A stretch of 64,000 nt of DNA, taken from contig CM046876.1 of NCBI GenBank assembly GCA_025667525.1, forward strand, positions 568,475,469 through 568,539,468, read 5' to 3'. The notes beneath the pieces are model-generated. The model was given only the letters and a program-made list of their open reading frames with translations, did no database searches and was not told the origin of the DNA. The stretch comes from Glebionis coronaria. Taxonomy: Eukaryota > Streptophyta > Magnoliopsida > Asterales > Asteraceae. Position numbers and translations under genes: made by a program. Of the stretch, positions 1 through 12,214 are shown in pieces (the first letter of the stretch is position 1; the number at the start of each line of letters is the position of its first letter).

Positions 1-1457
1 TTGTAAAATTTTAAAACTTAATCCATCGGAATATAGAATTGCAAGGCTATCGGAATGTCAAAATCATGCCCATCGGAATATAACTAAAACCAGTCCATCG
101 GAATATTTGTCAAAACAATCCATCGGAATAATTAAAATGCAAGCTGTCGGAATGATGGTCTATCGCAATGAAGTCGATCGGAATGTTGCTATCGGAAAGA
201 TCTAGATCGGAATTTTGTAAATGAAAATTGGCCAGAGTTTCGTCTTAAAAAGGACCTTAGTCCCGTCGGAATGTGCGATCGCAATAAGCGATCGCAATCC
301 TGATCGGAATAAGGGGGAATTACTACCCGATCGCAAAGTAAAACCCTCTTGGGTTATTGCGATCTAAAGAAATGAATCTGTCGGAATGTGTGTAAACCCT
401 TGTGTTGCGATGGAAGCTCAAATCAATCCGAAAATGGTGCAAAGCCAAAACTTCAATAAGCACGAACAATAAACTATTTTAACCGGGACTTAATCACTTC
501 AACAAGAGTAAATTTGACAACTTTTGAAAACGTAAATCATGAACTTTATGAAAGGAACTTTTAAACGACTAAAACCTTGATGAAATCCTAAAACCAATAA
601 GCTAAAACAAGCAAAAAGCCAATAAGCATAAAAGGCATATAGCTTATACTTGTGAGAGCTTAAAAATGAACAAGAAAGAAACGAACTTACTTATTACACA
701 ACCTCAAATCCAATCACGAACAAATGAAAGATTCGGATCAAACTAAAGATTTCGTATGGAAATAAGCCTAATTAAGAAATGTAGAAAGAGAAATAAGAAC
801 TAAAAAGCTTAACTTGAATTAGATTGATAAAATACCAAATACAAAAGCTTAAAACTTGAAATGTAAAAATGGAGAAAAGAAAAGTTTAGTGAGAGAAAGT
901 TGAGAACTTTCTCTCTCTAAAACTAGAGAAAAATGAAAAACTAAAGAACTAAGACTAACTAAGTATGTGAAATTTGTGAAGTAAGGGCCTTTATATAGGC
1001 GTGTGTAAGGGCTTGTGAATGGGCTTTGGTATCGGGCTTCTTTTCTTCTTTCTTCTTTAGTCTTCACGCTTCTTTAAATAAACGTTCCCGACTTTGGATT
1101 TTTTAGAAGTGTCGGTGAATAATTCCAACTCGTCTTATAATCTTTTGTTTAGTAGACTTGAGTTCTTCGACATATATGAATCTTCCATCTTTGGCCCTAT
1201 TCTTCGATAAATCTTCAAATAGGCACAATGACTTCAAATCTTTTGCGTCTCTTGGACAATAGACTTCGTCTTGAGACTTTTTCCTCGATAAAACCCGTGC
1301 AATCCCATGTTTTCTTCAATATTCTCCCGGTTGACTCTGAAAACACAATAAACACAAAAACCACGCATAATTCCAAACAAATGATATTAAATACGTGTTT
1401 TGGTCTTGTTTTAGCCAGAAATAAGTGGTAAAAGGATGGGTGCTTTCACATCTATCA
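1..1457 (-). repeat. Athila 3' LTR (truncated by window edge)
   Basis: It aligns end to end with 20866-22322. The U3 end is at 1457, where the minus strand begins TGATA right after a purine-rich tract. About 278 bp of the LTR lies left of the window. The first 420 bp carries many copies of the octamer ATCGGAAT or variants, mixed with ATCGCAAT (minus strand ATTCCGAT). A 72-codon and a 67-codon open frame recur in both LTRs; they show no protein family features, so I do not call them genes. Confidence 0.93.
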
Positions 1458-1472
1458 AATCCCCTATACTTA
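1458..1472 (-). promoter_or_regulatory. Athila polypurine tract (plus-strand primer)
   Basis: On the minus strand TAAGTATAGGGG is followed by ATT and then the LTR start TGATA. Its position directly against the 3' LTR is that of the polypurine tract that primes plus-strand DNA synthesis. The same core recurs three times further upstream in the element. Confidence 0.75.
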
Positions 1473-3294
1473 ACCATTGCCATGCCCTCATGCAATGCTT
1501 AGCGATAAAGCACATTTACACTTTTCTCATAATCAATCAACCTTGGCCTTATTAATATACTACTAAACAAAAATGAAAGTACTAAGAGAAATTAAAACTT
1601 TAAAGTAAACAAAAGGATAGAAATAACTTGCAAAGAGATCAAGGACTTACATTAGGGCTTCGGTGCTGCGAAGATTTATCACCCTCAAGTTTCACATTCC
1701 CCAAACTAAGCTTAAAAACGAGATCATTGTTATTATAAGTTAGCAAATCAAACACTTACACACATAGCTTAATTAACTGCTTAAACTCCCTTATTCCTAG
1801 GTGTATCTCTTATATTTTATTTTTGTCTTAGAATGATCATGAAGATGCATTTTTGGACTTATTTCGATAGTTTATTTAGGCTGAAAGCAAAGTAGGACGA
1901 TTTGATCAATAGTTAGCTAAAGGACAAAATCTCTTAAAACTGCTTCTCGGAATATCAAAAAGTTCATATCTTGGCATAACTTGGTTCACGATTTGAGACC
2001 TTTCTCGAGCCGATATTTGGCATGTACTTCATACTTCATATCTTGAGAGACGTTCTTGAGATAATGGTCTTCTCATAGAGTTTCTTCACTTGGAGACTTT
2101 TGAGGGGTACTCCAACTTTGTTGACCACGACTTCATGATTATTTCTTCAATCTCTAATTGGGATTTTGAGATACAACGATCCGCCTCCTTTTCGGACTTG
2201 GATCTATTTATCCTCATACCTTGTTAGGGTCTTTTCGGATAGACTTCTCCATGATCTTTATGGGAGTTGATTGCTTTTCGTCGTGAGTCTTGATCCTTCA
2301 TATTGATTTTGGAAATAATGCTTTTCACATCACTTTGGATCTTCAGCAATAAAATTGAATCCTCATGCCTTGTTAGGGCCTTTTCGGACTCGCCAATCTT
2401 CGCGCCCCGCTTCATAAGTTATGCCTTGGCTATGAACTCTTATCATTAGCGAGCAACTTTTAAACGATCTTGGGCTAGAAGCTAAGTAACTATTCAAATC
2501 GTACGACCTTACTTATTGCAGATAAATTATTAGCAAGTGATGGGAGAATAGGCAAATAATTACACTAAGTGAGCTTGCGCAAGAATACCGACTTATAATT
2601 AACTCTATCATTTCTTGTTCTCCACAATTTAAAATCTCAAGTAATGAGACTCGTGGATACTTAGCCTAATAAACCAATTAAGGTCTACATGGTTAAGGAT
2701 ACTAGCTAGAATAAACTTAGATAAGTCTATTCGGGTTGAGTCAAAATAATCGCAACGGGCCTAATATGTCAAAGACTTCTAAACTAGCTACACCACTTTA
2801 TTAATATTTTTGACTTAATTGCGGGATATATACATATGAAAGCAACGATAAAAATTTTTAAAAATTACGACTATATGGCCAAAGTTAATTAGAAATTTGA
2901 AAAATGTTGAAAAAGATGATTTTCCGGTTAAATGAAGGCATTTTCATGGAAAAGTCCACTTAAAACTTTGATAGAAGTCCCCCTACACTTAAGATAAACA
3001 TTGTCCTCAATGTTTAAGCATGTGGGAAAAGTCTCCCCTACACTTATGACATTGTGCACGTTGGTTAAATCAAGTTAAGGAAGAGACGACTAAAGTGATC
3101 AATTTCAAATGTGAGTATGAAGAAAATTGAATCACGATAGTTGAGAGATAGAACCGGATTTCAGATAACACGGGAGCAAGGTTCTTCAAAGGTTCCAATA
3201 GTGCATTCATCCATGTAATCACATCACCACACAAAAACAAACACCTATACAGGTCCCCCTACACTTAGGAGGTAAAAACATAAAAGGATAGATA

Positions 3295-3312
3295 CTCGGG
3301 TTGCCTCCCGAG
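3295..3312. other. Perfect 6-bp-stem hairpin after the gag-pol stop
   Basis: The sequence ctcggg-ttgcct-cccgag forms a perfect inverted repeat 48 bp downstream of the end of the integrase frame. Its role is unknown; it could be an RNA structure in the 3' part of the retrotransposon transcript. Confidence 0.6.
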
Positions 3313-3360
3313 GAGCGCTTGTTTTTGATAACCGAGTCACGAGCCTGACTCGACCCAAAA

Positions 3361-4449
3361 TTAGTTCATGGGGAACGTGGTGAGGGATGGAATCATCTCC
3401 TGAGAGATGTCCTCACCAAAGTACAGCTTCAGACGCTGGCCATTCACTTTGAAATTGGGCCCATTTGGCTGAGAAAGCTCAATGGTCCCATATGGAAAGA
3501 TGTTGGCGACGGTGAATGGACCAGACCAGCGGCTCTTCAACTTACCAGAGAAGATCTTCAACCGAGAGTTAAAAAGTAAGACTTGATCACCAACGTGGAA
3601 CTCTCGGTTCTTGATTTTTGCGTCATGAAGGATCTTCGTCTTCTCTTTGTAGATCAGCGAGTTCTCATAAGCTTCATTCCTCAGTTCGTTGAGCTTGTTG
3701 AGTTGAGTCTTGCGATGATCACCGGCTTTGTTGATGTCGAAGTTAGCCCACTTCAAGGCCCAGTGCGCCTTATGTTCCAGCTCGATGGGAAGGTGGCATG
3801 CTTTCCCGTACACAAGACGATACGGTGTACATCCGATCGGGGTCTTATAAGCAGTACGGAAAGCCCACAGAGCATCATCTAACTTATCGGCCCACGCGGC
3901 ACGATGCTCTCCCACAGTACGCTCCAATATTCGCTTCAATCCACGGTCGGATATCTCGGCTTGCCCATTGGTTTGGGGATGATAGGCGGTGGAAAGACGG
4001 TGATTGACACCATACTTAGCCATGACTCTTGCAAATTGATCGTTGCAAAAATGAGTCCCGCGGTCACTGATAATAGCACGAGGAACGTCAAATTGAGCGA
4101 ACAGCGATTTCAAAAAGTTACAAACCACCCTTGCATCATTAGTAGGTAAAACTTTGGCTTCAACCCACTTTGAAACGTAGTCAACGGCTACAAGGATGTA
4201 TTTGTTTCCTTTAGAGGAAGGGAATGGCCCCATAAAGTCGATACCCCAAACATCAAAGATTTCACACTCTTGAATGAAATTCTGAGGCATCTCGTCTTTA
4301 TGTGTGATCGTGCCTTGTTTTTGGCAAGCATCACATCGTTTAACCATCTCGTGAGCATCACGATAGATGGTGGGCCAATAAAATCCCGAATCAAACACTT
4401 TTTTGGCGGTGTAGTTGGGACCAAAGTGACCACCGGTGGGTCCTTTGTG
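3361..4449 (-). pseudogene. Athila pol C-terminal part: integrase, cut off by an in-frame TGA
   Basis: This is the C-terminal segment of the Athila gag-pol frame, in the same frame as the upstream 1439-codon segment but separated from it by one TGA at 4450-4452. Integrase inserts the cDNA into the nucleus. The zinc-binding region ends with CDACQKQG. The catalytic core keeps all three acidic residues: Asp in WGIDFMGPF, Asp in ISDRGTHF and Glu in [10 protein letters not shown]. It is followed by the GPF/Y-like segment [18 protein letters not shown] and ends [12 protein letters not shown]. No chromodomain follows, as expected for Athila. A methionine 17 codons after the stop gives a 345-codon frame, but this is a secondary start; the family makes integrase as part of the polyprotein. 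Confidence 0.93.
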
Positions 4450-7400
4450 TCAAGCAACAAGGATTTCCAAAGCTGCCGATCCATCAACACATCGGCGAAT
4501 AATCAAATCAGCACATTGTTTGAATAGATACGGGTCATCCCAAAAGTAAGTCTTAATATCGTTAAAGAACTTCTTCTTTTTCTGGGATGTTAACCCGTCA
4601 ACGAGAATTCCACCCACCAAGTAGTTTGCAATGTTCGCAAACCACGGGGTTTCATCAGCAGTCGAGTTGATAGACATTAAGGTCTCCAGGGAAAAAGAAT
4701 CATTGATTTCTTTGTTCGGATGATCCCCCTGGTAAGGATCCTCAAGTCTACTGAGATGGTCCGCGGCTAGGTTTTTAGCTCCTTTTTTATCGCGAATTTC
4801 GATTTTAAATTCTTGGAGTAGCAAAACCCAGCGAAGAAGTCTTGGTTTGGAATGTTGTTTTGTCAACAAGTACTTCAGCGCGGAATGATCGGTGTAAACG
4901 ATTGTGGTGGAAAGGACAAGATAGGGGCGGAATTTTTCAAAGGCATAGACAACAGCTAAAAGCTCCTTTTCGGTTGTCGTGTAATGCAATTGAGCCCCAG
5001 TCATTGTCTTGCTAGCGTAATGGATTGGTTGGAAGTGTTTGTTCACTCTTTGGCCCAGAACCGCTCCAATAGCAAAGTCACTAGCATCGCACATCAACTC
5101 GAAAGGCAGCTCCCAATTGGGGGTAACCAAGACGGGTGCCTTAGTTAGCTTATCCTTAAGCGAGTTGAAGGCTTCAAGACACTCGTTGGAAAAGATAAAA
5201 GGAGTATCTTTTTCCAAGAGGTGGGTCATCGGGCGAGCGATTTGAGAAAAATCTTTGATGAATCGACGGTAAAAGCCCGCATGACCCAGGAAACTTCTCA
5301 CACCCTTCACGGTTGAAGGTGGAGGCAACTTAGCTATAACATAGACTTTAGCACGGTCCACTTCAAGACCGGCTTTGGAGATTTTGTGTCCTAGCACGAT
5401 GCCCTCTTTTACCATGAAATGGCATTTTTCCCAATTCAGAACAAGGCGAGTGTCTTCGCACCGCTTAAGCATACGTTCCAAATTGGCAAGGCAAGAAGAG
5501 AAGGAATCGCCATAAACCGAGAAATCATCCATAAATACTTCCATAGTGTCTTCCACCATGTCATGGAAGATAGCCATCATACACCTTTGGAATGTCCCAG
5601 GAGCATTACATAAACCAAAAGGCATGCGTTTGTAAGCAAATGTTCCATAGGGACAAGTGAATGTGGTCTTTTCTTGGTCCTTGGGATCGATGGGAATTTG
5701 AAAATACCCGGAGAAACCGTCTAAGAAGCAGTAATAATCATTACCCGCAAGACGCTCGAGCATTTGATCCATGAAAGGAAGAGGAAAGTGGTCTTTTCTC
5801 GTGGCATCATTGAGCTTGCGATAATCAATACAAACTCTCCACCCAGTAACGAGACGAGTGGGAATCAACTCGTTGTGTTCATTGGGAACAACGGTTATTC
5901 TGCCCTTCTTGGGCACACAATGGACGGGACTTACCCACGGCGAATCCGAAATAGGGTAAATCAAGCCGGCATCTAGAAGTTTGATAACCTCTTGTTTGAT
6001 GACGTCATGAATTTTAGGATTAACCCTTCTTTGGCTCTGGATTGTGGGTTTGAAGTCATCTTCCATGAGAATCTTGTGAGTACAAAAGTTCGGATCAATT
6101 CCGCGGATGTCGGAAATTTTCCAAGCAATTGCCTTCTTATGATCTTTAAGCACGGCGATGAGGCGAGTTTTCTCTTCATCTTTCAAGTCCTTTGCGATAA
6201 TGACGGGCGAATTCTTCTCTTCTTCAAGGAACATGTACTCGAGATGGGGCGACAACTCCTTCAATTCTAAATCCGGAGGATTTTCGATGGGAGGCGTTTT
6301 CAAAGTCGGAGCATCGATAACAATAACCGTGGGAGATGGTGGAGAAAGATTGTCGTCGTTGAGAAGGTTTTCAAAGAAATGCAAGTCTTCATCCCCATCG
6401 GTAGGAGAATCATCATTATCTAAGTTCACATCTCCCATGGTGGCTTCAAGATTGTTCCAAAACAAACCACTTTCTCCAAATAGAGACAGTGATGAATGAA
6501 TAGAGGAAACGGTCTCAACATTGGGAAGAGAAGTAGGAATACTTTTGCAAGCATTTTGGAAGTGTTCTTCACAAGCCTCATCAAGAACGTCAATACAATT
6601 AACACTCTCGTTGGAATAAGGTTGTTTAGACAACTTTCCCATGTTGAAGATGATTTTATCGTCACCCACTCTCATGATAAGCTCACCGGCTTCAACATCG
6701 ATGAGAGTGCGACCGGTCCTCAGGAATGGACGACCCACGATTAATGGCACACGAGGGTCCATCTCGTAGTCGACGACAACAAAATCGGCATGAAAAGTGA
6801 ATTTGTCGACTCCTACAAAGACGTCTTCAGCTATCCCCACTGGATAAGCAACCGTACGGTTAGCTAATTCCAGAGTCATTTTGGTGGGGACTAGCTCAGG
6901 GAGAGATAATTGCTTCCACACACTTAAAGGCATTAAGTTGATACTGGCACCTAGATCGGCTAGGGCCATGCAATTCTCTACTCCCGGGAAGTTACAAGGG
7001 ATTAAGAAACGACCCGGATCACCAAGCTTGGTTGGCAATTTCCTTAAGAGTACTGCAGAGCAATTCTCATTAAGTTGGGTGTTGGCAATATCGAGAAGCT
7101 TTTCCTTATCACTCAGAAGATCTTTAAACATTTTTGCGTACTTAGGCATGTGAGCGAGAGCCTCAGCGAAGGAGATGTTAAAATTCAATTGTTTAAACAT
7201 TTTAAGAAAGTTTGAAACCTGAATATCATCCTTGCTTTTGAGCTTCTCTTTCCTCAACCTAGATGGATAAGGTATATCGGAAGAAGAGGAAGGCTTTGGA
7301 ATCGAAGGATCACTCACATCCTTGGGTGGAGGAGGGGTAGAAGTAAGAGGTGGAGAAATTAGGGAAGTCGAAGGATGAGGAATAGGAGCAGGTGACTCGT

Positions 7401-8769
7401 TCTCCTTAGTCACAACCACCAGTGGAGGTATAGGAAGCTCGGGTTCCTTGGTACCTTTGCCACTGCGAGTGGTGATTGCTTTCATCTCCCCTCTTGGATT
7501 TGCAACGGTGTTACTCGGAAGAGTACCCGAAGAAGAGGGTTGATTACCGTGGAAGAAACTAGCCATCATGTTTCTTAAGTCATTCGTTTGACTATCCATA
7601 GTGTTTCTCATATCAGCTCTCAGATCGTTCCCTTGTTTCACCAGGTCTTCTTTCAAGTTGCGCACTTCCTGTTGGAGATTGTCCATGAGCACATCGTTAG
7701 TCTTCATGTAGGTTCCAATGTCTTGATGTAATGCGGGGGTTTGGTTGGAAGGAGCATTGTATGCGGGTGGTTGATAAGCAGGTTGCTGGTAAACTTGGTT
7801 GTTTCGTTGAGGTGGTTGTTGCTGTTTGTGAGGTGGTATGTATGGTCCACGAGATTGTTGTTGTTGAGGAGGGCGGTTGAGGTTTTGTTGTTGGTTTGGG
7901 TTGTTAGGATTAAAACCAGGTGGTGAGAGATAGTTGTTGGAGCGGTAGCTAAGCAAGTTACGGTCACCTTGAGGACGGGCTTGATAAGCGGGTTGAGGAT
8001 AGGTGCCATAAGCTGCATTCACATTTTCAGAAGGGTAGTCTTGGGTGGCAGTACAAGTGGTGTAAGAGTGAGGACCCCCGCATATCTCGCATGGTTGGCT
8101 AACAGCATTGACTTGAGCGTCTTTAGCGTTTCTAGCGTTGATGCTGTTGGTGTTGCTGGCGGTTTGGGTAGCAAGCGATTCAAGAAGCGTGGTAATTTTG
8201 TCAAGTCGCTTATCGCTGTCACTAGTACTAGCACTAGCGACATTGGTCCTCACACTCTTGGTTTGCACACGAGAGTTATTCTCAATGATATCCCAAGCAG
8301 CATTGGAAGTCTTAGCCAAAAGATTACCCCCCGAGGCACTGTTTAGTGAATCTTGGTCACTCATGCTTAAACCATTATAAAAAGTGTTAATTTGGTGCAC
8401 TTTGGTAAAACCATGTTGTGGGCATTTTCTCAAAAGATCTTTGAAGCGGTCCCAAGATTCACTAAACGACTCATCGTACTTTTGTTCAAAAATGATAATT
8501 TCATTCCGCAAAGCGGTAGTACGAGAGGGTGGGAAAAAGTAATTGATAAACTTGGTCTCCAAATCCGTCCACGAAAGAATACTCTGTGGTGGTTCCTTAG
8601 CAAGCCAATGCCGGGCTTGTCCCTCTAAAGAGAAGGGAAAAAGTTGTAAACGGATTACCTCTTGTGGAACACCATTGAATTTGACCGTATTAGTGAGTTG
8701 CAAGAATCTCTTGATGTGGTCATGCGGATCATCAATGGTACGCCCCAAGAATGGTTTAGCATAGACCAT
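4450..8769 (-). pseudogene. Athila gag-protease-RT-RNase H segment (1439 codons)
   Basis: This is the main open part of the Athila polyprotein. In order it has: the retrotransposon gag domain (PHDHIKRFL, EGQARHWLA, FPPSRTTALRNEI); a CX2CX3HX4C zinc knuckle (CEICGGPHSYTTC, nt 8053-8091); a Pro/Gln-rich linker; the aspartic protease with Asp-Leu-Gly-Ala-Ser (nt 6943-6957); reverse transcriptase with CIDYRKLN and the catalytic FMDD (nt 5523-5534); and RNase H with CDASDFAIGAVLGQ, TTTEKELLAVV and YTDHSALKYL. It ends at TGA 4450-4452 just before the integrase. The visible ATG at 8769 directly follows an in-frame TAG (8770-8772), so it is probably not the natural start. All catalytic motifs I can see in protease, RT and RNase H are retained. 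Confidence 0.95.
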
Positions 8770-9048
8770 CTAGATAAAGCCTGATTTGAGCTCAAAGTTG
8801 TTGGCTGCAAACGTGGGTATAACAATTGGATCAGTGTTGCCATCTACATGGGCTTGCAGCAGTTCAATCATCGGGCGATTATCCGGTAGAGGCTCATTGT
8901 TGTTGTTATTATTCATGTTGTTGAAAGGTGGGTTGTTGTTGTTATTGTTATTGTTTTGAGGTGGTATGTTGTTTTTGTTTTGTACACCGGCCATGTCTAA
9001 GTTATCGAGAGGCTCGGGCTCTTGATAAGAGGTTGATCGAGTGCGCAT
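8770..9048 (-). pseudogene. Athila gag N-terminal segment, ending at an in-frame TAG
   Basis: The frame begins MRTRSTSYQEPEPLDNLDM, has a run of asparagines from a GTT-type microsatellite (about 8898-8975), and reaches the gag-domain lead-in AANNFELKSGFI before TAG at 8770-8772. It is in frame with the 1439-codon segment. The stop replaces one codon where the family has an uninterrupted N-terminal gag, and CAG to TAG is the simplest origin (inference). Immediately upstream of the ATG is a pyrimidine-rich tract ending TTTTGCAG|GT, which looks like a splice acceptor; whether it is used is unknown. Confidence 0.88.
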
Positions 9049-9256
9049 ACACCTGCAAAAGAACTAACAAAGAAAAACAAAGCAAAAATATGTTTGGTTT
9101 TTATTTTTTTAATTTTTTTGTATTTTTGAAAATTTTATATTTTTTTTGTGTTTTTGAAAGTTTTTATGAAAAAGTAACGTTCACGGGGAACGGATCCCAA
9201 AATCCAAGTTCTCACAAAAAACTGTTGCTCTTAACGAGAAGAGCCGGCAGTGGCGC
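9049..9256 (-). other. Athila leader and one half of its primer-binding site
   Basis: This is the A/T-rich untranslated leader between the primer site and gag. On the minus strand it starts GCGCCACTGCCGGC. Joined in original order with TGGCGCC at 20579-20585, it matches the tRNA-Asp-type primer site usual for Athila. The site is split by the element at 9257-20578, with GGCGC at 9252-9256 as one copy of the target duplication. Confidence 0.8.
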
Positions 9257-12201
9257 TGTAACACCCCATTTTGATAAATGGAATGTCACGCATGATTATG
9301 GCGTGTCATCAAAGCATGCAAGGTGATATGTAGTAAAACATACATGACCATAGGGAAAACCGGAATCAAACATCGGTTCCCAAACATAAGCCCAAAACAT
9401 AAATAAAGGAAATGAACTGAATAAAGACTAAACAAGCATAACTATATGAAGGCAAAAAGGAAAAGAAGTCTCTGGCAGCTTCCATCCTATGTGCGTCCTC
9501 CAAATGCTCGAGTCTTGGGTACCTGCCGTTTTGGGACATGGAAAGGAAAGTAACGGCTGAGCAAGACGCTCAGTGCACGGATGTACAATAAAGCATGAAA
9601 TAGGATAAGCATGTAACATATAACAGCGGAAGACTAAGTTCTGAGTAACTGGTTAAGTATCAAGAAAACTGGTTTTATAGTTTGAAAAGCCTTATGTTTA
9701 TCCTGTGAAAACTGTTTTAACATATAAATACCATAGCCCATATAGGTCATGAAAAGGTCACGTGCATGAATACTTGGAGGGGTGACCTCATCATGCTGAT
9801 TAGAGGGGATGCCTCTAATTAATATACTGATTTGGGTAGGAGGGATCAGCTCCTTGTGAAGGGTGCAAGGCACACACCACATTCACCATGATAAACTGAA
9901 TAAAACATGTAACTAGGATGCACCCATACGCCCCACCTGATATAATAATATGGCCAAAACTGAAAAGGGACGCCACGAGCAATCACTCCGCCGTGGGGAA
10001 GTCATAACATCGGTGCCTCCAATGCTATGGTTATGGTACCTCCATAACTAGGTGAAACTGGTCATGCTTGTATATGGCTATAGATTATGCTAATTAAACA
10101 TAAGCAGTTCAAAACAATAAAACAAATGCTGGGGAAAACAGTTGGCTGCATACGGGGAAATCCTAATAAGGAAAGAATGTCCATACTGAAAGGACGGGAA
10201 TCCGTACCTCAAGTCCAGTGAATGAACGGAAGAAAGACTCCTACTTCTGGATCACTAACGCTACATGAATACACACGTGTATAAGTATCGATTCACTGAT
10301 TACGTACTGGGTTTTGTTTCTCATATTAGCTGATTTGGTATGTTTTAGGTCCTGGTTCACTGTTTAAAGCCTTAAACTGTGTTTATCTTGTATTCTGACT
10401 TATCTGATTAAGTATTACTGGTGTTTCATGTATTAATATACTTACTGTGTAATAATAAGTAACTTTCCAAAAATAGCAGGTTTCCAAAAATAGAAAGTTT
10501 CCAAAAATAGAAAGTTTCCAAAAATAGAAAGTTTCCAAAAATAGAAAGTTACCAAAAATAGAAAGTTTCCAAAAATAGAAAGTTTCCAAAAATAGAAAGT
10601 TTCCAAAAATAGAAAGTTTCCAAAAATAGATCAGCTGCCTTAATTAAATAAGTTTCCATATATAGAAAGTTTCCATGATTAGATTAGCTGCCTGAAATAG
10701 ATTGATTTCCATATATAGAAGGTTTCCATAATTAGATTAGTTGCCTTATTTAATTAAGTTTCTATAAATAGAAGTTTCCATAATTAGAATTAAGCTGATT
10801 ACATAAGCTAACATATAAGTCTAAGTGTTATAAGCTTATTTCTTAAGTCATATGATATAGTGTATAGTTTAATTATTATTTCATGTATTTTAATTAAACT
10901 ATAGGTTAAGCATTTTAATTAAAGTACAACATGTATAATTAAAATGAAATGAAAATACTTAGGTTAAAATGTGTATTATTATTAATAATAATATAACTTA
11001 AGTCATGTCTAAATTAATTAATTATAGGCATGTTTTAATAATTAATTAATTATAACTTATAACATAAAATACTTAGGTTAATTTAATGTCATGATAAACT
11101 AATAATTAAAATAACCTAAGTCATGATTTAATTAATATTTCATGTTATTAATTAATTATATCCTAAGTTCATGATTCATAAAAATTTCATGTAACATAGA
11201 TCATGATTTTAACCAACGAACCATGAATCGGGTATGAATTCGACACCGTACCCCGGGCCAAACCCGGGGCACACGTGTCCCCTTGCTGCCGTGGGTCCCA
11301 CATGAGCCAACCAAGACCAATTGTGGTCTTGATGGTGGCGGCAATAGCAAACCAAACCCCCCCTCGGGTTTGTTTGCTAGGCGGCCAAAAACAAACACCC
11401 TTATAAACCATTCTTTGATTTTAATTAATACCAAAACATGTTAGATCAATGATTAATTACCTTGTTTTCATAAGAAAAATAATAACATGTTCATGAAAAT
11501 AATCAAAGATTAAAATAATTAAAAAGAATTAAAAAGAAGGGTTAGAAAGGTATACCACTATGTAGCTTGGAAAAAGGATGAACAAATACGTATTCTAACA
11601 CTTGTTTTTAAGATCAAAATCAAACAAACACCCTCTTATGGTGGTGTATAGGTGGCGGCACAAAGAGGAGGAAAAGGAGAGGAGAAAAAACTCTTTTAGG
11701 GTTTTTGTTTATTTTCTTGAAAAATGAAAGTGAAAACATGTTTAACACTTTACCCCCCCTTAACTTGTAAAGTCCATGGGCCAAGCCCATTTTGTCTATG
11801 TGTGCCGTGGGTATGGGGGCCCCACATGGGGTACCCGTACCTTTCTCGTGTCCCGATGTTTCGTGTTCGTTCGTGGTTAAACGTGCTCGTGTTTAATCGT
11901 GTTTCTGTTTAATCTAACGTGTCGTTTATCGTAACTCCACGCTCGTGAATATATTCTGAGTATTTACGTAATTATTATAATTAGCATTTTAAATGGTGTT
12001 CATGATTTAATTATGTTCACGTGATATATTTATTACTGTTTATCATGAGTTCGTACGTAATCGATACTTGTCATGTCATACACGTATGCACTTGCTTGAT
12101 TATTAGCACATGAATGTGATCATTACTACATGAGGTAAGTTTTAATCTAGGACGTACGATCTTAAGGGCACTATTCATGGTAAAAGCATGCGGGTTTTAC
12201 A
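9257..12201 (-). repeat. 3' LTR of nested element
   Basis: 2945 bp, matching 17642-20578. It contains a 17-bp tandem array (10464-10629), a run of A/T-rich TTAATTAA-type sequence (10840-11210), and a GC-rich stretch with gggtttg/caaaccc-type motifs. A 76-codon frame near the right end and the other short frames are not supported as genes. Confidence 0.95.
10464..10629. repeat. 17-bp tandem array inside the LTR
   Basis: About ten head-to-tail copies of tttccaaaaatagaaag with occasional changes (agcagg, agttacc). Degenerate units of the type tttccatatatagaag continue to about 10780. The array is duplicated in the other LTR with one base deleted in one unit. The in-frame minus-strand peptide FLETFYFWKLSIFGN is only a translation of the repeat. 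Confidence 0.95.
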
Positions 12202-12214
12202 ATTCTTCCCCCCT
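12202..12214 (-). promoter_or_regulatory. Polypurine tract of nested element
   Basis: On the minus strand AGGGGGGAAGAAT lies directly against the TG of the 3' LTR. Its place and composition are those of the plus-strand primer. Confidence 0.85.

Larger units (their letters stand above)
1458..3360 (-). other. Athila 3' non-coding region between pol and 3' LTR
   Basis: This 1.9 kb lies where many Athila elements carry an env-like frame. I find no frame longer than 63 codons and no recognisable Env features, so any such gene is absent or lost. It contains an imperfect direct repeat around a CCTTGTTAGGG(T/C)CTTTTCGG core, seen near 2220 and 2369. It also holds three polypurine-like motifs (minus strand TAAGTGTAGGGG, at 2979-2991, 3034-3046 and 3255-3267), and a hairpin aaacattg-tcct-caatgttt near 2996-3015. 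Nothing else is recognised. Confidence 0.7.

Noticed and set aside
849..1431. 72- and 67-codon frames in the Athila LTR, repeated at 21714-22296
   Set aside because: They recur only because the LTR is duplicated; no domain or codon pattern supports a gene.
1458..3360. Env-like ORF of Athila
   Set aside because: The position is right, but no frame above 63 codons and no transmembrane or Env-like features are present.
3583..8764. Many frames of 60-130 codons on the strand opposite Athila gag-pol
   Set aside because: They are shadows of the real minus-strand polyprotein.
10383..10589. 68-codon minus-strand frame with FLETFYFWKLSIFGN repeats
   Set aside because: It is a translation of the 17-bp tandem array.
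10464..10629. Regular repeats considered as a CRISPR array
   Set aside because: Units are head to tail without unique spacers, and the context is a plant retrotransposon LTR.
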